This document shows positions 1-8,827 of a stretch of DNA of 64,000 nt, piece after piece; the stretch's first letter is position 1, and the number at the start of each line of letters is the position of its first letter. The translations under genes were made by a program, and so were the position numbers. Source of the stretch: JAQUOA01 sp037443785 (GTDB lineage: Bacteria > Bacteroidota > Ignavibacteria > UBA10030 > UBA8401); assembly GCA_037443785.1 (NCBI GenBank), contig JBBINR010000003.1:90230-154229 (forward strand), given 5' to 3'. The notes below the pieces were generated by a model, which was given only the letters and a program-made list of their open reading frames with translations, was not told the DNA's origin and did no database searches.

Positions 1-519
1 CCTCTTCCGGATGAAGACGATGCTGCACTGTATCAGATGACACTTGATACGCTGCGGGCACATGGATATGATCAGTATGAGGTTTCGAATTTTGCGCAAC
101 CCGGATTCGAATGCAAACATAACATTAACTACTGGAATCATTCCAATTACATCAGCTTTGGCCCTTCGGCGCATTCGTTCTGGAAAGATTCCTATGCGAC
201 CGGAAAACGATGGTGGAATGTGCGAAGCGTGCAGAGCTATTGTTCGGATATTGATGCAGGGAAATTTCCGATCGTCGGCGGTGAACACATTGACGAGCAA
301 AAAATGTTTAATGAAGAAATTTTTCTCGGATTGCGTTCCACGGGGATTGATATCAGGAAAATTCGCGCTTTCTTTCGCAGGGACCTTCTTATTACGCATC
401 GTAATCTTATTCAAACTCTTGAAAAAGAAAAGATGATTGTCTGCTCGAACACGATGATCTCTCTTACGTCTAAAGGGTACATGATTTGCGATGAAATAGC
501 AGAGAAATTTGTTGAGTGA
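1..519 (+). CDS. hemW: HemW-like radical SAM protein, C-terminal part
   Basis: The open frame enters from the left edge, so the start and the N-terminal radical-SAM [4Fe-4S] core are outside the window. The visible part has the HemW/HemN-like stretch YEVSNFA, then HNxNYW and FGPSAHSF, followed by a small winged-helix-like C-terminal region ending in LTSKGYMICDEIAEKFVE. HemW proteins are homologous to oxygen-independent coproporphyrinogen III oxidase; characterised members act as haem chaperones rather than oxidases. Assignment to HemW instead of true HemN rests on the short C-terminal HemW-type region. Cytoplasmic. A 119-bp gap separates it from the next gene on the same strand. Confidence 0.88.
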   Translation, partial: PLPDEDDAALYQMTLDTLRAHGYDQYEVSNFAQPGFECKHNINYWNHSNYISFGPSAHSFWKDSYATGKRWWNVRSVQSYCSDIDAGKFPIVGGEHIDEQKMFNEEIFLGLRSTGIDIRKIRAFFRRDLLITHRNLIQTLEKEKMIVCSNTMISLTSKGYMICDEIAEKFVE

Positions 520-638
520 CGAATAAAATGATGAGTGTCGCCGGCATGTTCGTGTCAAAATTCCTTTGTTTCTCTCAACCTTTCAAAGTATATTTATCCG
601 TCTAAGTGGTATGGTTCACAATAATTTCTGAGGAATTA

Positions 639-3392
639 ATGGAGCACAAGAAACTAAATAAGATCATCGCCGCCGTGGTTTTTGCGATCTCGATGGTGAC
701 CTATATTAAAACATTATCGGATACCGTTGTATTTTGGGATGTCGGTGAATTTATTGCCGCATCGTATTTATTGCAGGTTCCGCACCCCCCGGGTTCGCCG
801 TTGTTTCTGCTTATCGGAAAATTATTCGGCATGATTCCGCTCTATCACGACCCTGCGGTTCGGGTTCACATTATCTCAGCCATCGCGAGTGCATTCACAT
901 CGATGTTTCTCTATCTCTCGCTGGTAAAGTTAATTATTTTGTGGAGACCACGGACAGAAGAGACATGGAATAAAATAACTCTCTATACAAGCGCAGCAAT
1001 CGGTGCGTTATCCCTTACATTCAGTCCGACATTTTGGTTTAATGCGGTTGAAGCAGAAGTATATGGCGCCAGCATGCTCTTTATTGGTTTGATCACCTGG
1101 CTTTCGTTGCGGTGGAATGAAAGGGCAGATTCTCCGAATCACCAGCGGTATATTTTGTTGATCGCATATCTCATCGGCCTTTCGCTTGGCGTACACTTAT
1201 TAGCACTGTTGGTTATTTTCCCATTTCTGATTATTGTTTTTTTCCGTCGATACACCTACACGTTTCGCAATTATATTATCTTCGGAATTATCGCCATTGC
1301 AATTTTTGCTGTTGTGTATCCCGGTATTGTAAAATTGCTTCCGAATATGCTCGATGGTGAATTTGCGCTCGGCAGCGGTCCCGAAACAAAAAATATCATA
1401 TGGACATTAATTCCTATTGCGGCAATTTGCGCGGCATTGTACGGGGTTTATTATTCGGTTAAACACAAGCGCGAAATTTTAAATCTCGCATCGTTATCAT
1501 TCCTGCTTATTATTCTCGGGTATTCTACATATGCGATGGTGCTCATTCGTGCGAATGCTCATACTCCGATGAATGAAAATGATCCGAGTACAGTGAAGAA
1601 GCTTGTTTCTTATCTCAATCGTGAACAGTACGGCGATGCGCCGATGATGAAACGACGCTACAGTCAGGAACCGCAGCATCAAGGGATCTACACAAATTAT
1701 AAAAGCGACTGGGATTATTTTGTGCGGTATCAACTGGACGAAATGTTTCTGCGGTATTTCTTGTGGCAGTACGTGGGAAGTGAAGGAGATTTTCAAGGAG
1801 CACAAGCAAATTGGAAACAATTGTGGGGCATTCCGCTCTTCATCGGCATTTTCGGATTTTACTACCACTATAAAAAAGACCGGGTCATGTGGTGGGTCTT
1901 TTTCAATTTCTTCTTGTTGATGGGATTCATCATGGCGATTTATTTTAACATGCAGAATCCTCAGCCGCGAGAGCGCGATTATTTTTATGTCGGCGCCTTC
2001 TTTGTGTTCTCCATGTGGATTGGCATCGGTGCACTGGGAATTGTCGATTCGTTGCGAGAGATGATCAAAAATACACAGGCGCAAAAATGGATTACCTATG
2101 CAGCGTTGTTGTTATGCGTAGTATGTATCCCTTTTAATATGGCGCGGACAAATTATAAGACTGCTGACCGAACCGGTGATTATGTTGCATGGGATTATTC
2201 GTATAACTTGCTGCAGTCCTGCGAGCCCGATGCAATTTTATTTACGAACGGTGATAATGATACATTTCCACTTTGGTATTTGCAGGATGTTGAAGGAGTA
2301 CGAAGAGATATTCGGATCGTCAATTTAAGCTTAGTCAATACATCGTGGTATATTCAGCAGTTGAAACATGAGATGCCCTACGGAGCAAAAAAAGTACCGG
2401 TCACACTTTCCGATCAGGAAATTGAGCAGATTGGACCGATCCAATGGGAACCTCGAACGATGAAAATTCCTGTTCCTGCAAGTGTCATGCGGGAATATAA
2501 GCAATACAGTTCAGATCGTCCGGCACAGCCGAATTTACCTGCAGATACGTCGGCAAAAGGAGGAGATATTACTTTTGTTCTTCCGAATACGATGCAATTT
2601 GGCAATGTGAAAGCCATTCGTGCGCAGGATATTATGGCGTTCAATATTATTCAAGCAAACAATTGGGAACGCCCGATTTATTTTGCAGTGACCTCAACCC
2701 CGGATTCCAAGATTGGTTTGGATCGATATTTCCGTATGGATGGTTTGGCAATGAAATTAATTCCGTATCAAACTGCCAACGATGAAGGAGTTATTGATCC
2801 TTCAATTCTTTCCGCCAATTTGATGAATGTTCCGTCAGTTCCAAATAAAGGATTCCAGCGCGGATATTTGTACCGCGGTTTGCAGGATTCTACAGTGCAT
2901 TACGATGAAAATGTTACACGGCTTGCAATGAATTATCGAAATGCCTTTATGCGGTTGGCGTTGTATTATATGAACGCAACACATGAAAACGCGAAAGCTG
3001 TTGCCGTGTTGGATTCAATGTTGGCCCGATTCCCGGCCAGCGTTCTTCCATTGGACTATCGCGTTGAATCGGATATTGCAAACTTCTATTATTTTGCCGG
3101 AGCAAAAGACAGGTATAAAGAAGTTTCTGATAAAGTTTTGTCGCATTTGTTGGACATTACGTCGAAACCGATTTCTGAACCATTTACCAATCAATACCAC
3201 CCGTACTACATGTTATTTACGACGTACCAGAATCGCGGGGAGTATAGTAAAGCTTTAGAAACACTCGACAAGATTAAAGAAATATACGGCAGTGTAAAAG
3301 GCCTTTCGGAGTGGGCTGCAATGCAAAAAGGGCAAATCCAAGCACAGATGGCGCTTGGTGACGGGGCAAAAAAAGATACGGCAAGAAAATAA
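639..3392 (+). CDS. DUF2723 multi-pass membrane glycosyltransferase (GT117-like) with C-terminal TPR-like region
   Basis: About 917 residues. The N-terminal half carries around ten hydrophobic segments with the DUF2723 signature: WDVGEF (acidic pair after the first membrane helix) and PHPPGSPLF. The second half is soluble, and its last ~150 residues look like helical TPR-type repeats. The family is related to C-type membrane glycosyltransferases; human TMEM260 is a characterised O-mannosyltransferase of this group, so transfer of a lipid-linked sugar to exported protein is a reasonable inference. An in-frame GTG at 606 exists, but the ATG at 639 has a GAGG just upstream and gives a normal MEHKK N-terminus. 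A methyltransferase and a GT4 glycosyltransferase follow on the same strand. Confidence 0.85.
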   Translation: MEHKKLNKIIAAVVFAISMVTYIKTLSDTVVFWDVGEFIAASYLLQVPHPPGSPLFLLIGKLFGMIPLYHDPAVRVHIISAIASAFTSMFLYLSLVKLIILWRPRTEETWNKITLYTSAAIGALSLTFSPTFWFNAVEAEVYGASMLFIGLITWLSLRWNERADSPNHQRYILLIAYLIGLSLGVHLLALLVIFPFLIIVFFRRYTYTFRNYIIFGIIAIAIFAVVYPGIVKLLPNMLDGEFALGSGPETKNIIWTLIPIAAICAALYGVYYSVKHKREILNLASLSFLLIILGYSTYAMVLIRANAHTPMNENDPSTVKKLVSYLNREQYGDAPMMKRRYSQEPQHQGIYTNYKSDWDYFVRYQLDEMFLRYFLWQYVGSEGDFQGAQANWKQLWGIPLFIGIFGFYYHYKKDRVMWWVFFNFFLLMGFIMAIYFNMQNPQPRERDYFYVGAFFVFSMWIGIGALGIVDSLREMIKNTQAQKWITYAALLLCVVCIPFNMARTNYKTADRTGDYVAWDYSYNLLQSCEPDAILFTNGDNDTFPLWYLQDVEGVRRDIRIVNLSLVNTSWYIQQLKHEMPYGAKKVPVTLSDQEIEQIGPIQWEPRTMKIPVPASVMREYKQYSSDRPAQPNLPADTSAKGGDITFVLPNTMQFGNVKAIRAQDIMAFNIIQANNWERPIYFAVTSTPDSKIGLDRYFRMDGLAMKLIPYQTANDEGVIDPSILSANLMNVPSVPNKGFQRGYLYRGLQDSTVHYDENVTRLAMNYRNAFMRLALYYMNATHENAKAVAVLDSMLARFPASVLPLDYRVESDIANFYYFAGAKDRYKEVSDKVLSHLLDITSKPISEPFTNQYHPYYMLFTTYQNRGEYSKALETLDKIKEIYGSVKGLSEWAAMQKGQIQAQMALGDGAKKDTARK

Positions 3393-3410
3393 TTGATGAA
3401 AGGTGTAACG

Positions 3411-3459
3411 GCCACAGAACTTCACAGCAAGAAATAAATTATCTTCTGTGACTCTGTGG
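3411..3459. repeat. Imperfect palindromic intergenic repeat with CCACAGA/TCTGTGG core
   Basis: In the 91-bp gap after the DUF2723 gene, the left arm CCACAGAACTTCACAG (from 3412) pairs imperfectly with CTTCTGTGACTCTGTGG (3443-3459). A related palindrome lies at 54208-54253. This looks like a small dispersed extragenic repeat; it could also fold as a weak hairpin between cotranscribed genes. Confidence 0.45.
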
Positions 3460-3483
3460 TTTGTTTTTTTTATTGAGGAATAC

Positions 3484-4251
3484 ATGAAAGAATCTCGTTT
3501 AGAGCACTGGGAAACATTTTGGGAAGAAAAAAAAGAAGTAAAAGAAGTCTATTCCAATTCTGACCGCGTTGTTCGCAATATCAAAAAAATTGCCGATGTC
3601 CGCGGAAAAAAAATTCTTGAAATCGGCGCAGGTACCGGACGCGACAGTTTTCCGTTCGTCGAACTCGGTGCGGAAGTCTATCAGCTCGACTATTCGTTCA
3701 ATTCGTTGAAGATCATGAAGAAAATTGCCGAGGAAGAAAAGATGGATGTGAAAATTGTCGGCGGCGACACATTCATGCTTCCATTTAAAGATGAAACGTT
3801 CGACATTATTTTCCATCAAGGACTTCTTGAACATTTTCGCTATGCAAAAGCAGAAGCGCTCCTAAAAGAAAATATCCGCGTGCTTAAAACCGGCGGACTG
3901 CTGTGCGTTGATGTTCCACAGCGATATCATATTTACACTGTGATTAAAACATTTCTCATTGCAATCAATAAATGGTTTGCCGGATGGGAACGCTCATTTT
4001 CTGTGTCGGAATTAAAAAAAGAAATGGAACGTCTTGGACTGACGACGGTTCATATCTATGGGGAATGGATGTATCCGAGTTTATTCTATCGTGCATCGCG
4101 TGAAGCGTTGTTGAAACTTGGTCTCAAGCTTCCATTAAATCCAAAAATTCCCCTTCTAACAAACATCCGAAAAACATTGCGCAATTCTCTCCGCGATACT
4201 CCACTCGCGTATTACACCTCGCTTTCCATGGGAGTGATCGGAAAAAAATAA
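3484..4251 (+). CDS. Class I SAM-dependent methyltransferase
   Basis: About 255 residues with a Rossmann-type methyltransferase core: motif I ILEIGAGTGRDSF for SAM binding, an acidic motif II (YQLDYSF), and FDIIFHQGLLEHF followed by VLKTGGLLCVDVPQ in the region typical of Methyltransf_11/25 proteins. The substrate cannot be read from the sequence. ATG 3484 is preferred over the upstream in-frame TTG/ATG-like codons because GAGG lies 6 bp upstream. The stop codon directly abuts the ATG of the following GT4 gene, so the two are almost certainly cotranscribed and possibly translationally coupled, suggesting a shared role in glycan or lipid modification. Confidence 0.85.
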   Translation: MKESRLEHWETFWEEKKEVKEVYSNSDRVVRNIKKIADVRGKKILEIGAGTGRDSFPFVELGAEVYQLDYSFNSLKIMKKIAEEEKMDVKIVGGDTFMLPFKDETFDIIFHQGLLEHFRYAKAEALLKENIRVLKTGGLLCVDVPQRYHIYTVIKTFLIAINKWFAGWERSFSVSELKKEMERLGLTTVHIYGEWMYPSLFYRASREALLKLGLKLPLNPKIPLLTNIRKTLRNSLRDTPLAYYTSLSMGVIGKK

Positions 4252-5361
4252 ATGAAAATCCTGATCTTCAACTGGCAGGACATTTCACATCCGCTTTCCG
4301 GCGGAGCCGAAGTTCATCTTCACGAAACGTATTCCCGCATTGCCGCAATGGGCCACGATGTGACCCTGTTTTGCTCATCGTATGACGGTGCCAAACCGTT
4401 TGAAGAAATGAACGGCATTACGATAATTCGAGAGGGAGGGCGTTTTCTTTTCAATTATGTTGTGATGAAAAAATATTTCACCACGTTCAAAGAACAGCGT
4501 TTTGATCTGATCGTGGATGATATGAATAAGATTCCATTTTATACTCCGGCATACGTTAAAGAACCGATTCTCGGCGAGCTTCATCATCTTCTTGGAACAA
4601 GCGTCTTTAAAGAAACAATGGCGCCGCTCGCTTCATACGTTTATCTCATGGAACGAGCTGCGCTTCCGTTGTATAAAAAAATCCATTTCATGATTCATTC
4701 TCCGAGCACATTGGCCGAAGTGCAAGAAAAAGGATTTTCTTCTGAGAAAATTCACTACGTTCCGTACGGAATGAATCACGAATTATTTCGTGAGACCGGA
4801 GTTTTAAAATCAAAAGAACCGCTCATTGGCGCTCTCGGCAGATTGAAAAAATACAAATCATTCGATCATCTTCTTGAAGCATTCCCAATTGTCAAAAAAG
4901 AAATTTCCGATGCAAGGATTGTTGTTGTTGGCGACGGCGACGATAAACCGCGTCTTATAGAAATGGCGAAACAGTTGAACATAATGGATTCTGTTACGTT
5001 TACCGGTTTTGTGGACGAAGAAGAAAAAGTAGATTGGCTGAATAAGATGCACATTGCGGTGAACACATCCGCAAAAGAAGGGTGGGGATTGACGGCAATT
5101 GAGGCGAATGCGTGCGGCACTCCGACGGTTTCCAGCAATGTGCAGGGATTACGCGACGCTGTGGTCGATGAAGAAACAGGTTTGTTGTACGAATATGGCA
5201 ATAGGGAGCAGCTTGCCGAAAAAATAATTCTTCTGCTTCGCGATGAACATTTGCGCGAACGACTTACCGCCAATGCACTTCAACGTTCAAAAGAATTTGA
5301 TTGGCAGATTGGTGCAGAAAAAACGATGGAAGTGATTGAAAGAGTTGTGCAGAAAAAATAA
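4252..5361 (+). CDS. Glycosyltransferase family 4
   Basis: About 369 residues with a GT-B layout. The N-terminal acceptor domain begins MKILIFNWQDISHPLSGGAEVH, including the G-G-A-E-V loop common in GT4 enzymes. The C-terminal donor domain has ALGRLKKYKSFDHLLEAF, VVVGDGDD and a nucleotide-sugar region with EGWGLTAIEANACGTP (EX7E-like glutamates) followed by GLRDAVVDEETGLL. Such enzymes transfer a sugar from a nucleotide-sugar donor onto a glycan or lipid acceptor; donor and acceptor are unknown. The start abuts the methyltransferase stop. Confidence 0.9.
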   Translation: MKILIFNWQDISHPLSGGAEVHLHETYSRIAAMGHDVTLFCSSYDGAKPFEEMNGITIIREGGRFLFNYVVMKKYFTTFKEQRFDLIVDDMNKIPFYTPAYVKEPILGELHHLLGTSVFKETMAPLASYVYLMERAALPLYKKIHFMIHSPSTLAEVQEKGFSSEKIHYVPYGMNHELFRETGVLKSKEPLIGALGRLKKYKSFDHLLEAFPIVKKEISDARIVVVGDGDDKPRLIEMAKQLNIMDSVTFTGFVDEEEKVDWLNKMHIAVNTSAKEGWGLTAIEANACGTPTVSSNVQGLRDAVVDEETGLLYEYGNREQLAEKIILLLRDEHLRERLTANALQRSKEFDWQIGAEKTMEVIERVVQKK

Positions 5362-5365
5362 AAAA

Positions 5366-5430
5366 CCTTGCAAAGGATTTTTAATCAACACCTACTTAAA
5401 TGATGGTTCTTTTACACGCCCTTTGCAAGG
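5366..5430. repeat. Perfect 11-bp inverted repeat in a convergent intergenic region
   Basis: CCTTGCAAAGG (5366-5376) is the exact reverse complement of CCTTTGCAAGG (5420-5430), separated by 43 bp. It starts 5 bp after the GT4 stop and lies before the convergent rubrerythrin gene. No clean T tract follows, so a terminator role is uncertain. Confidence 0.5.
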
Positions 5431-5458
5431 TGAAAGCACTACGCTCGATACGATACAA

Positions 5459-6082
5459 TTACATTATCGTTAGAAATCTCTCTTTCGATGTCATCGAAAT
5501 TCCGCAGCGTGCCGGTGCAGTACCTTCGTACGTATTTCCACATGTTGGACACACTTGATATTGTAACGGAAGCGATTTATCAGTTTTACCATCGAGGGCT
5601 TTGAGGGCATTTGTATACATCACTTTATGTTTTTGCTCGGTTTGATACGCATAATTGAACGAAAGTAAAGCAATGTTTGCCTTTGCTTTATTTGCATCTT
5701 TTAGAAATTGCGGATACATCGTAGCCACTTCGTACGACTCTCCTTTAATAGCATCTTCAAGATTTTCTTTTGTCGATTTCACTTCGAATTTTGGCGTAAA
5801 CTCAAAAACTTTTTCTCCTAATTGCTCTAACGCCGCTTTGTGGTTGCCGGCATGAATTGCTTCCGATTTTGAAGCGGCTTCGAAGAGCAGCGCAATGTTC
5901 GTGAATCCTTCTTCACGAGCTTTGTTTGCATACGCTTGATATTTCGCGCTTGCTGTTGTTTCTCCCTTTATAGCTTCTTTTACATCGTCAATTGTTTTTG
6001 CCAGTGATGCATCCACATCTTTTGCAAACACGTACGCAGATGCAGCGACGATTGCGATGAGAATAACAAAAAATTTTTTCAT
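5459..6082 (-). CDS. Exported rubrerythrin-family protein
   Basis: About 207 residues. An N-terminal signal peptide (MKKFFVILIAIVAASAYVFA) is followed by a ferritin-like four-helix domain with two half-repeats, each having a KGE motif and an ExxH-type motif (SEAIH and TEQKH), as expected for a di-iron rubrerythrin. The C-terminal rubredoxin-like knuckle shows CPTCG, but the second half offers only one Cys (ARCGIS) where a rubredoxin has two. Rubrerythrins reduce peroxide; the signal peptide suggests action outside the cytoplasm, which is unusual. It lies downstream of a two-component system on the same strand, with an AGGAAGGAG Shine-Dalgarno just upstream. The reading frame is intact to its stop. 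Confidence 0.85.
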   Translation of the reverse strand: MKKFFVILIAIVAASAYVFAKDVDASLAKTIDDVKEAIKGETTASAKYQAYANKAREEGFTNIALLFEAASKSEAIHAGNHKAALEQLGEKVFEFTPKFEVKSTKENLEDAIKGESYEVATMYPQFLKDANKAKANIALLSFNYAYQTEQKHKVMYTNALKALDGKTDKSLPLQYQVCPTCGNTYEGTAPARCGISMTSKERFLTIM

Positions 6083-6118
6083 TGTAGCTCCTTCCTTTGA
6101 TGATGGTGAGATATAATG

Positions 6119-6138
6119 TTGTTGAATTGGTTCAACAA
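6119..6138. promoter_or_regulatory. Palindromic operator candidate upstream of rubrerythrin
   Basis: TTGTTGAA (6119-6126) and TTCAACAA (6131-6138) form a perfect 8-bp inverted repeat with a 4-bp centre, 37-56 bp upstream of the rubrerythrin ATG. On the minus strand a weak -35/-10 pair, TTGTTG then 17 bp then TATATC, overlaps it. This fits a repressor or redox-regulator site over the promoter, but it is only an inference. Confidence 0.4.
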
Positions 6139-6166
6139 AAATACATCATCCATCATGAAAAGATGG

Positions 6167-6198
6167 TTAATGATTTCTTAAAATTGGATTAAAATGAG
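6167..6198 (-). promoter_or_regulatory. Predicted response-regulator binding box (11-bp-phased direct repeats) upstream of rubrerythrin
   Basis: Three TTAA-type half-sites begin at 6167 (TTAATG), 6178 (TTAAAA) and 6189 (TTAAAA), exactly 11 bp apart, the spacing typical for OmpR/PhoB-type winged-helix regulators. The 24-bp block 6175-6198 matches a block at 8847-8870 at 20 of 24 positions. It covers the last codons of the histidine kinase and sits about 90 bp upstream of the rubrerythrin start, in the same orientation relative to the gene as the second box. Confidence 0.5.
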
Positions 6199-7586
6199 AA
6201 TGAGGGAAAATGAATGGTGAATGACGAACCCTTGTGAAGCTCGCTTCCTACGGTTACAAAAAGTCCCTGGGTTTCAGCATATCGCCGAACAAGGGCTAAC
6301 CCTAACCCATTGCCTGAAATTTCAGACGTTCGTGATTCGTCGGTTCGATAAAAACGATCGAAGATGAACGGCAGTTGCTCTTTGCTGATTCCTTTTCCTT
6401 TATCGGAAATAATGCACAAAAGTTCAGCATCGGAGGTTAAGAAGGAAATCGAAATATCCGGTCTCGCCTTGGCATACTTTATCGCGTTGCTGACGATGTT
6501 TTGAATCATGATGCTGAGCATATCTTTATCGGCGCGGACGATGTAAGGTTTTTCGCCTTTTAAAGTTACTTTGGATTTTGAAGTCGTTAATTCGTTTTCC
6601 ATCTTTTGCAGCGTTGCCCTTACAAACGAAGGCAATTCAATCGGTGTAATGTTTTTCGCATAATCGTTGCTCTCAAATCGTGCAAACGCGAGCAATTGGT
6701 CGACAAGTCGAGACATTCTGTTAATTTCATCAATCACGAAAGAAATTTTTTTCTTATAAAATTTCGCTGTTCTTGGTCTGCGCAGCAATACTTCCAACGT
6801 TCCTTTCATCGATGTCAGCGGTGTTCGTAATTCATGTGATGCATCCGATGTAAATTGTTTTTCGCGAAAAACGGCATCCTGCAGCCGTTCGAGTAATTGA
6901 TTGATCGTTGTTGTCAGTCGAAACATTTCATCGTGATGGACGGGAAGTTCAATGCGCTGGTCAAGATTTTCCTTAGTGATTTTTTCTGCGGTAGAAATAA
7001 CACGCTCAACCGGCGCAATACTTTTTCCTGCAATGAATCGGCTTGTGAGAAACAGCGCAAATAAAACGACCGGATATACAACGATCAGCAATAATTGCAA
7101 ATTACCAAGAAGAATTTCAACTTCGGAAAGTGGAACAGCGATCAAGACATATCCTAAAACAGCGTTTTCAGTGCTCATAATTGGAATTTGGGTTTGCCGA
7201 ATTGATGAGCCGGAAAGAGATGTATTGTAATATTCTGTAGAAGTATCGGCTGCGAGGCGATTCAATTCCGATTGAAAAAGGTTTTCTGATTTTCTCAGAA
7301 TATTTCCTGTGGTATCAATCACCTGTAAAAAAGTAGGATTCACTTCTACCTGCCGGTGTTCACCCTCTTTCCACTCATATGGGTTGGCAAAAATAAATTG
7401 ATCACGTAAGACGACAATTCCTTTAAATACTTCTTTTGACTCTGTTTGAAGGTCAGTATCGAGATGATTATACATTGTTTGCTGAACGACATAGTACAGA
7501 AGGAGAAAAACGATTGCGGCAATAATTCCGGTTGCAAGAACGTACAGAGCGGCAATTCTATTTCGAAGGCTAACTTGCATGAACAT
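6189..7586 (-). CDS. Two-component sensor histidine kinase
   Basis: About 465 residues. A first membrane helix (~12-33) and a second (~165-188) enclose a periplasmic sensor region, followed by HAMP (~188-240). The HisKA domain has the phosphoacceptor box SDASHELRTPL, and the HATPase_c domain shows the N box (NIVSNAIKYA), ISDKGKGI, FDRFYRTDESR and GNGLGLALV. It follows the response regulator with a TAATG one-base overlap, so the two are cotranscribed and coupled. An internal ATG two codons downstream could also be the start. The stimulus is unknown, but linkage to rubrerythrin and a DUF2231 protein suggests redox or envelope stress. Confidence 0.93.
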   Translation of the reverse strand: MFMQVSLRNRIAALYVLATGIIAAIVFLLLYYVVQQTMYNHLDTDLQTESKEVFKGIVVLRDQFIFANPYEWKEGEHRQVEVNPTFLQVIDTTGNILRKSENLFQSELNRLAADTSTEYYNTSLSGSSIRQTQIPIMSTENAVLGYVLIAVPLSEVEILLGNLQLLLIVVYPVVLFALFLTSRFIAGKSIAPVERVISTAEKITKENLDQRIELPVHHDEMFRLTTTINQLLERLQDAVFREKQFTSDASHELRTPLTSMKGTLEVLLRRPRTAKFYKKKISFVIDEINRMSRLVDQLLAFARFESNDYAKNITPIELPSFVRATLQKMENELTTSKSKVTLKGEKPYIVRADKDMLSIMIQNIVSNAIKYAKARPDISISFLTSDAELLCIISDKGKGISKEQLPFIFDRFYRTDESRTSEISGNGLGLALVRRYAETQGLFVTVGSELHKGSSFTIHFPSFSF

Positions 7587-8254
7587 TATTTTTCACGGAT
7601 CACATATCCGGCTCCACGAATTGTTTCGATATATTTTTTCTTTCCAGAAGGATCGAGTTTCTTTCGCAGGTAGTTGACGTAGACATCAATTACTGATGTA
7701 TCAGCATCGAAATGAATATCCCACACATGTTCGATAATTTTTGTGCGGGAACAGACCTTTCCTTTATTCTGCAATAAAAATTCCAGTAATGAGAATTCCT
7801 TTGCGGTGAGACCAATTTCATTTTTGGATTGAAAAACCTGGCGTGTATCGCGGTTGAGAGTAATATCGCGGCACTCTAAAACAGTTCCATCAACATCTTT
7901 CGGGCGCAGTTGAACCCGAATTCGGGCTAGCAATTCACTGAAGTCGAACGGTTTCTTGATGTAATCATTTGCACCCGATTCCAAACCAAATACCGTATCA
8001 GTCGGCGTATCTTTTGCAGTTAAAAAAATGATTGGAATTGACGAATTTTTTTTCCGAATGCGGCTGCACAATTCAATGCCGCTCATCCCGGGAAGCATCC
8101 AATCAAGCAGAATGCAATCGTAATCGTTACTGGAAAAATATTCCCAGCCCACATTACCGTTGACGGCAACATCAACGGCAAAACCTTCTTCTTTTAATCC
8201 ATCGCGAACAAAATTTGCAATTCCCTTTTCATCTTCGACAATTAAAATTCGCAT
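7586..8254 (-). CDS. OmpR/PhoB-family response regulator
   Basis: About 222 residues. The receiver domain starts MRILIVEDEKG, has the phosphoacceptor Asp in DCILLDWMLPGMSG, the switch Thr in IFLTAKD and the conserved Lys in IKKPFDF. The C-terminal winged-helix domain shows LTAKEFSLLEFLL and VDVYVNYLRKKLD, ending in IRGAGYVIREK, as in OmpR-family regulators. Its gene overlaps the kinase by one base. It is likely to recognise the 11-bp-phased direct repeats seen upstream of rubrerythrin and of the DUF2231 gene. Confidence 0.95.
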   Translation of the reverse strand: MRILIVEDEKGIANFVRDGLKEEGFAVDVAVNGNVGWEYFSSNDYDCILLDWMLPGMSGIELCSRIRKKNSSIPIIFLTAKDTPTDTVFGLESGANDYIKKPFDFSELLARIRVQLRPKDVDGTVLECRDITLNRDTRQVFQSKNEIGLTAKEFSLLEFLLQNKGKVCSRTKIIEHVWDIHFDADTSVIDVYVNYLRKKLDPSGKKKYIETIRGAGYVIREK

Positions 8255-8285
8255 ACAGAAATTCGAGTCAGAAAATCATTGATGG

Positions 8286-8771
8286 TTAGTCATCATCCTT
8301 TTCCGATGTCTCGGCGGGAAGTGTATTTCCGATTTGCAATTGCACACCGGCTGCATGTTTATACACTAGTTCTCCGCCGTAATGCGCCGTGCGAACCATT
8401 GTTGCAACTCCGATAACAAAAAGACCAACCGAAACCCAATGCAAAACACCCTTCATTTTTTTAATCACTATCAATGCAATACGAACAACTGCTGTTACCA
8501 CCATTGCCCAGAGTGTCAATTTAGCTGCATCTTCGTGCGCTTCGAGCGCCATTTTCAAACTGCCGGTTTCAACCACTCCTTCTCCTGCAGCTTCGCCGGA
8601 AAGATACGTAACGCCGAGACCGATTGTTCCGAGCAGCAAAAGATAAAAAGCTGCACGGGTAAAGAATTCTTTCTTCAATACCACTCCGGTAATATCCGCA
8701 ATTACTCCTACAATTAAAAGTGCTATGGGAAAATGTACCACCATTGGGTGAAGATAGCTTAGATCGAACAT
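8286..8771 (-). CDS. DUF2231 membrane protein
   Basis: About 161 residues with four predicted membrane helices. The N-terminus MFDLSYLHPMVVHFPIALL holds the HP...HFP motif characteristic of DUF2231; family members are small integral membrane proteins, some suspected of binding haem. The ATG at 8771 is preferred over an upstream in-frame ATG at 8807 because AAAGGAGG lies directly before it. It lies 31 bp upstream of the response regulator on the same strand and is likely the first gene of the operon. The function is unknown; the two His residues could be metal or haem ligands. Confidence 0.8.
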   Translation of the reverse strand: MFDLSYLHPMVVHFPIALLIVGVIADITGVVLKKEFFTRAAFYLLLLGTIGLGVTYLSGEAAGEGVVETGSLKMALEAHEDAAKLTLWAMVVTAVVRIALIVIKKMKGVLHWVSVGLFVIGVATMVRTAHYGGELVYKHAAGVQLQIGNTLPAETSEKDDD

Positions 8772-8827
8772 GGTTGCCTCCTTTGTTATTAATTGATATG
8801 TCTGCATTAAAGGTAGCAGGGTTGATC

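Noticed and set aside
1497..2084. Minus-strand frame of 195 residues inside the DUF2723 gene
   Set aside because: Shadow of a well-supported coding region, His-rich and without domain motifs.
5459..5560. Frameshift at the C-terminus of rubrerythrin to explain the missing Cys
   Set aside because: The frame reads through cleanly to its stop, and other frames do not restore a CxxC in this stretch.
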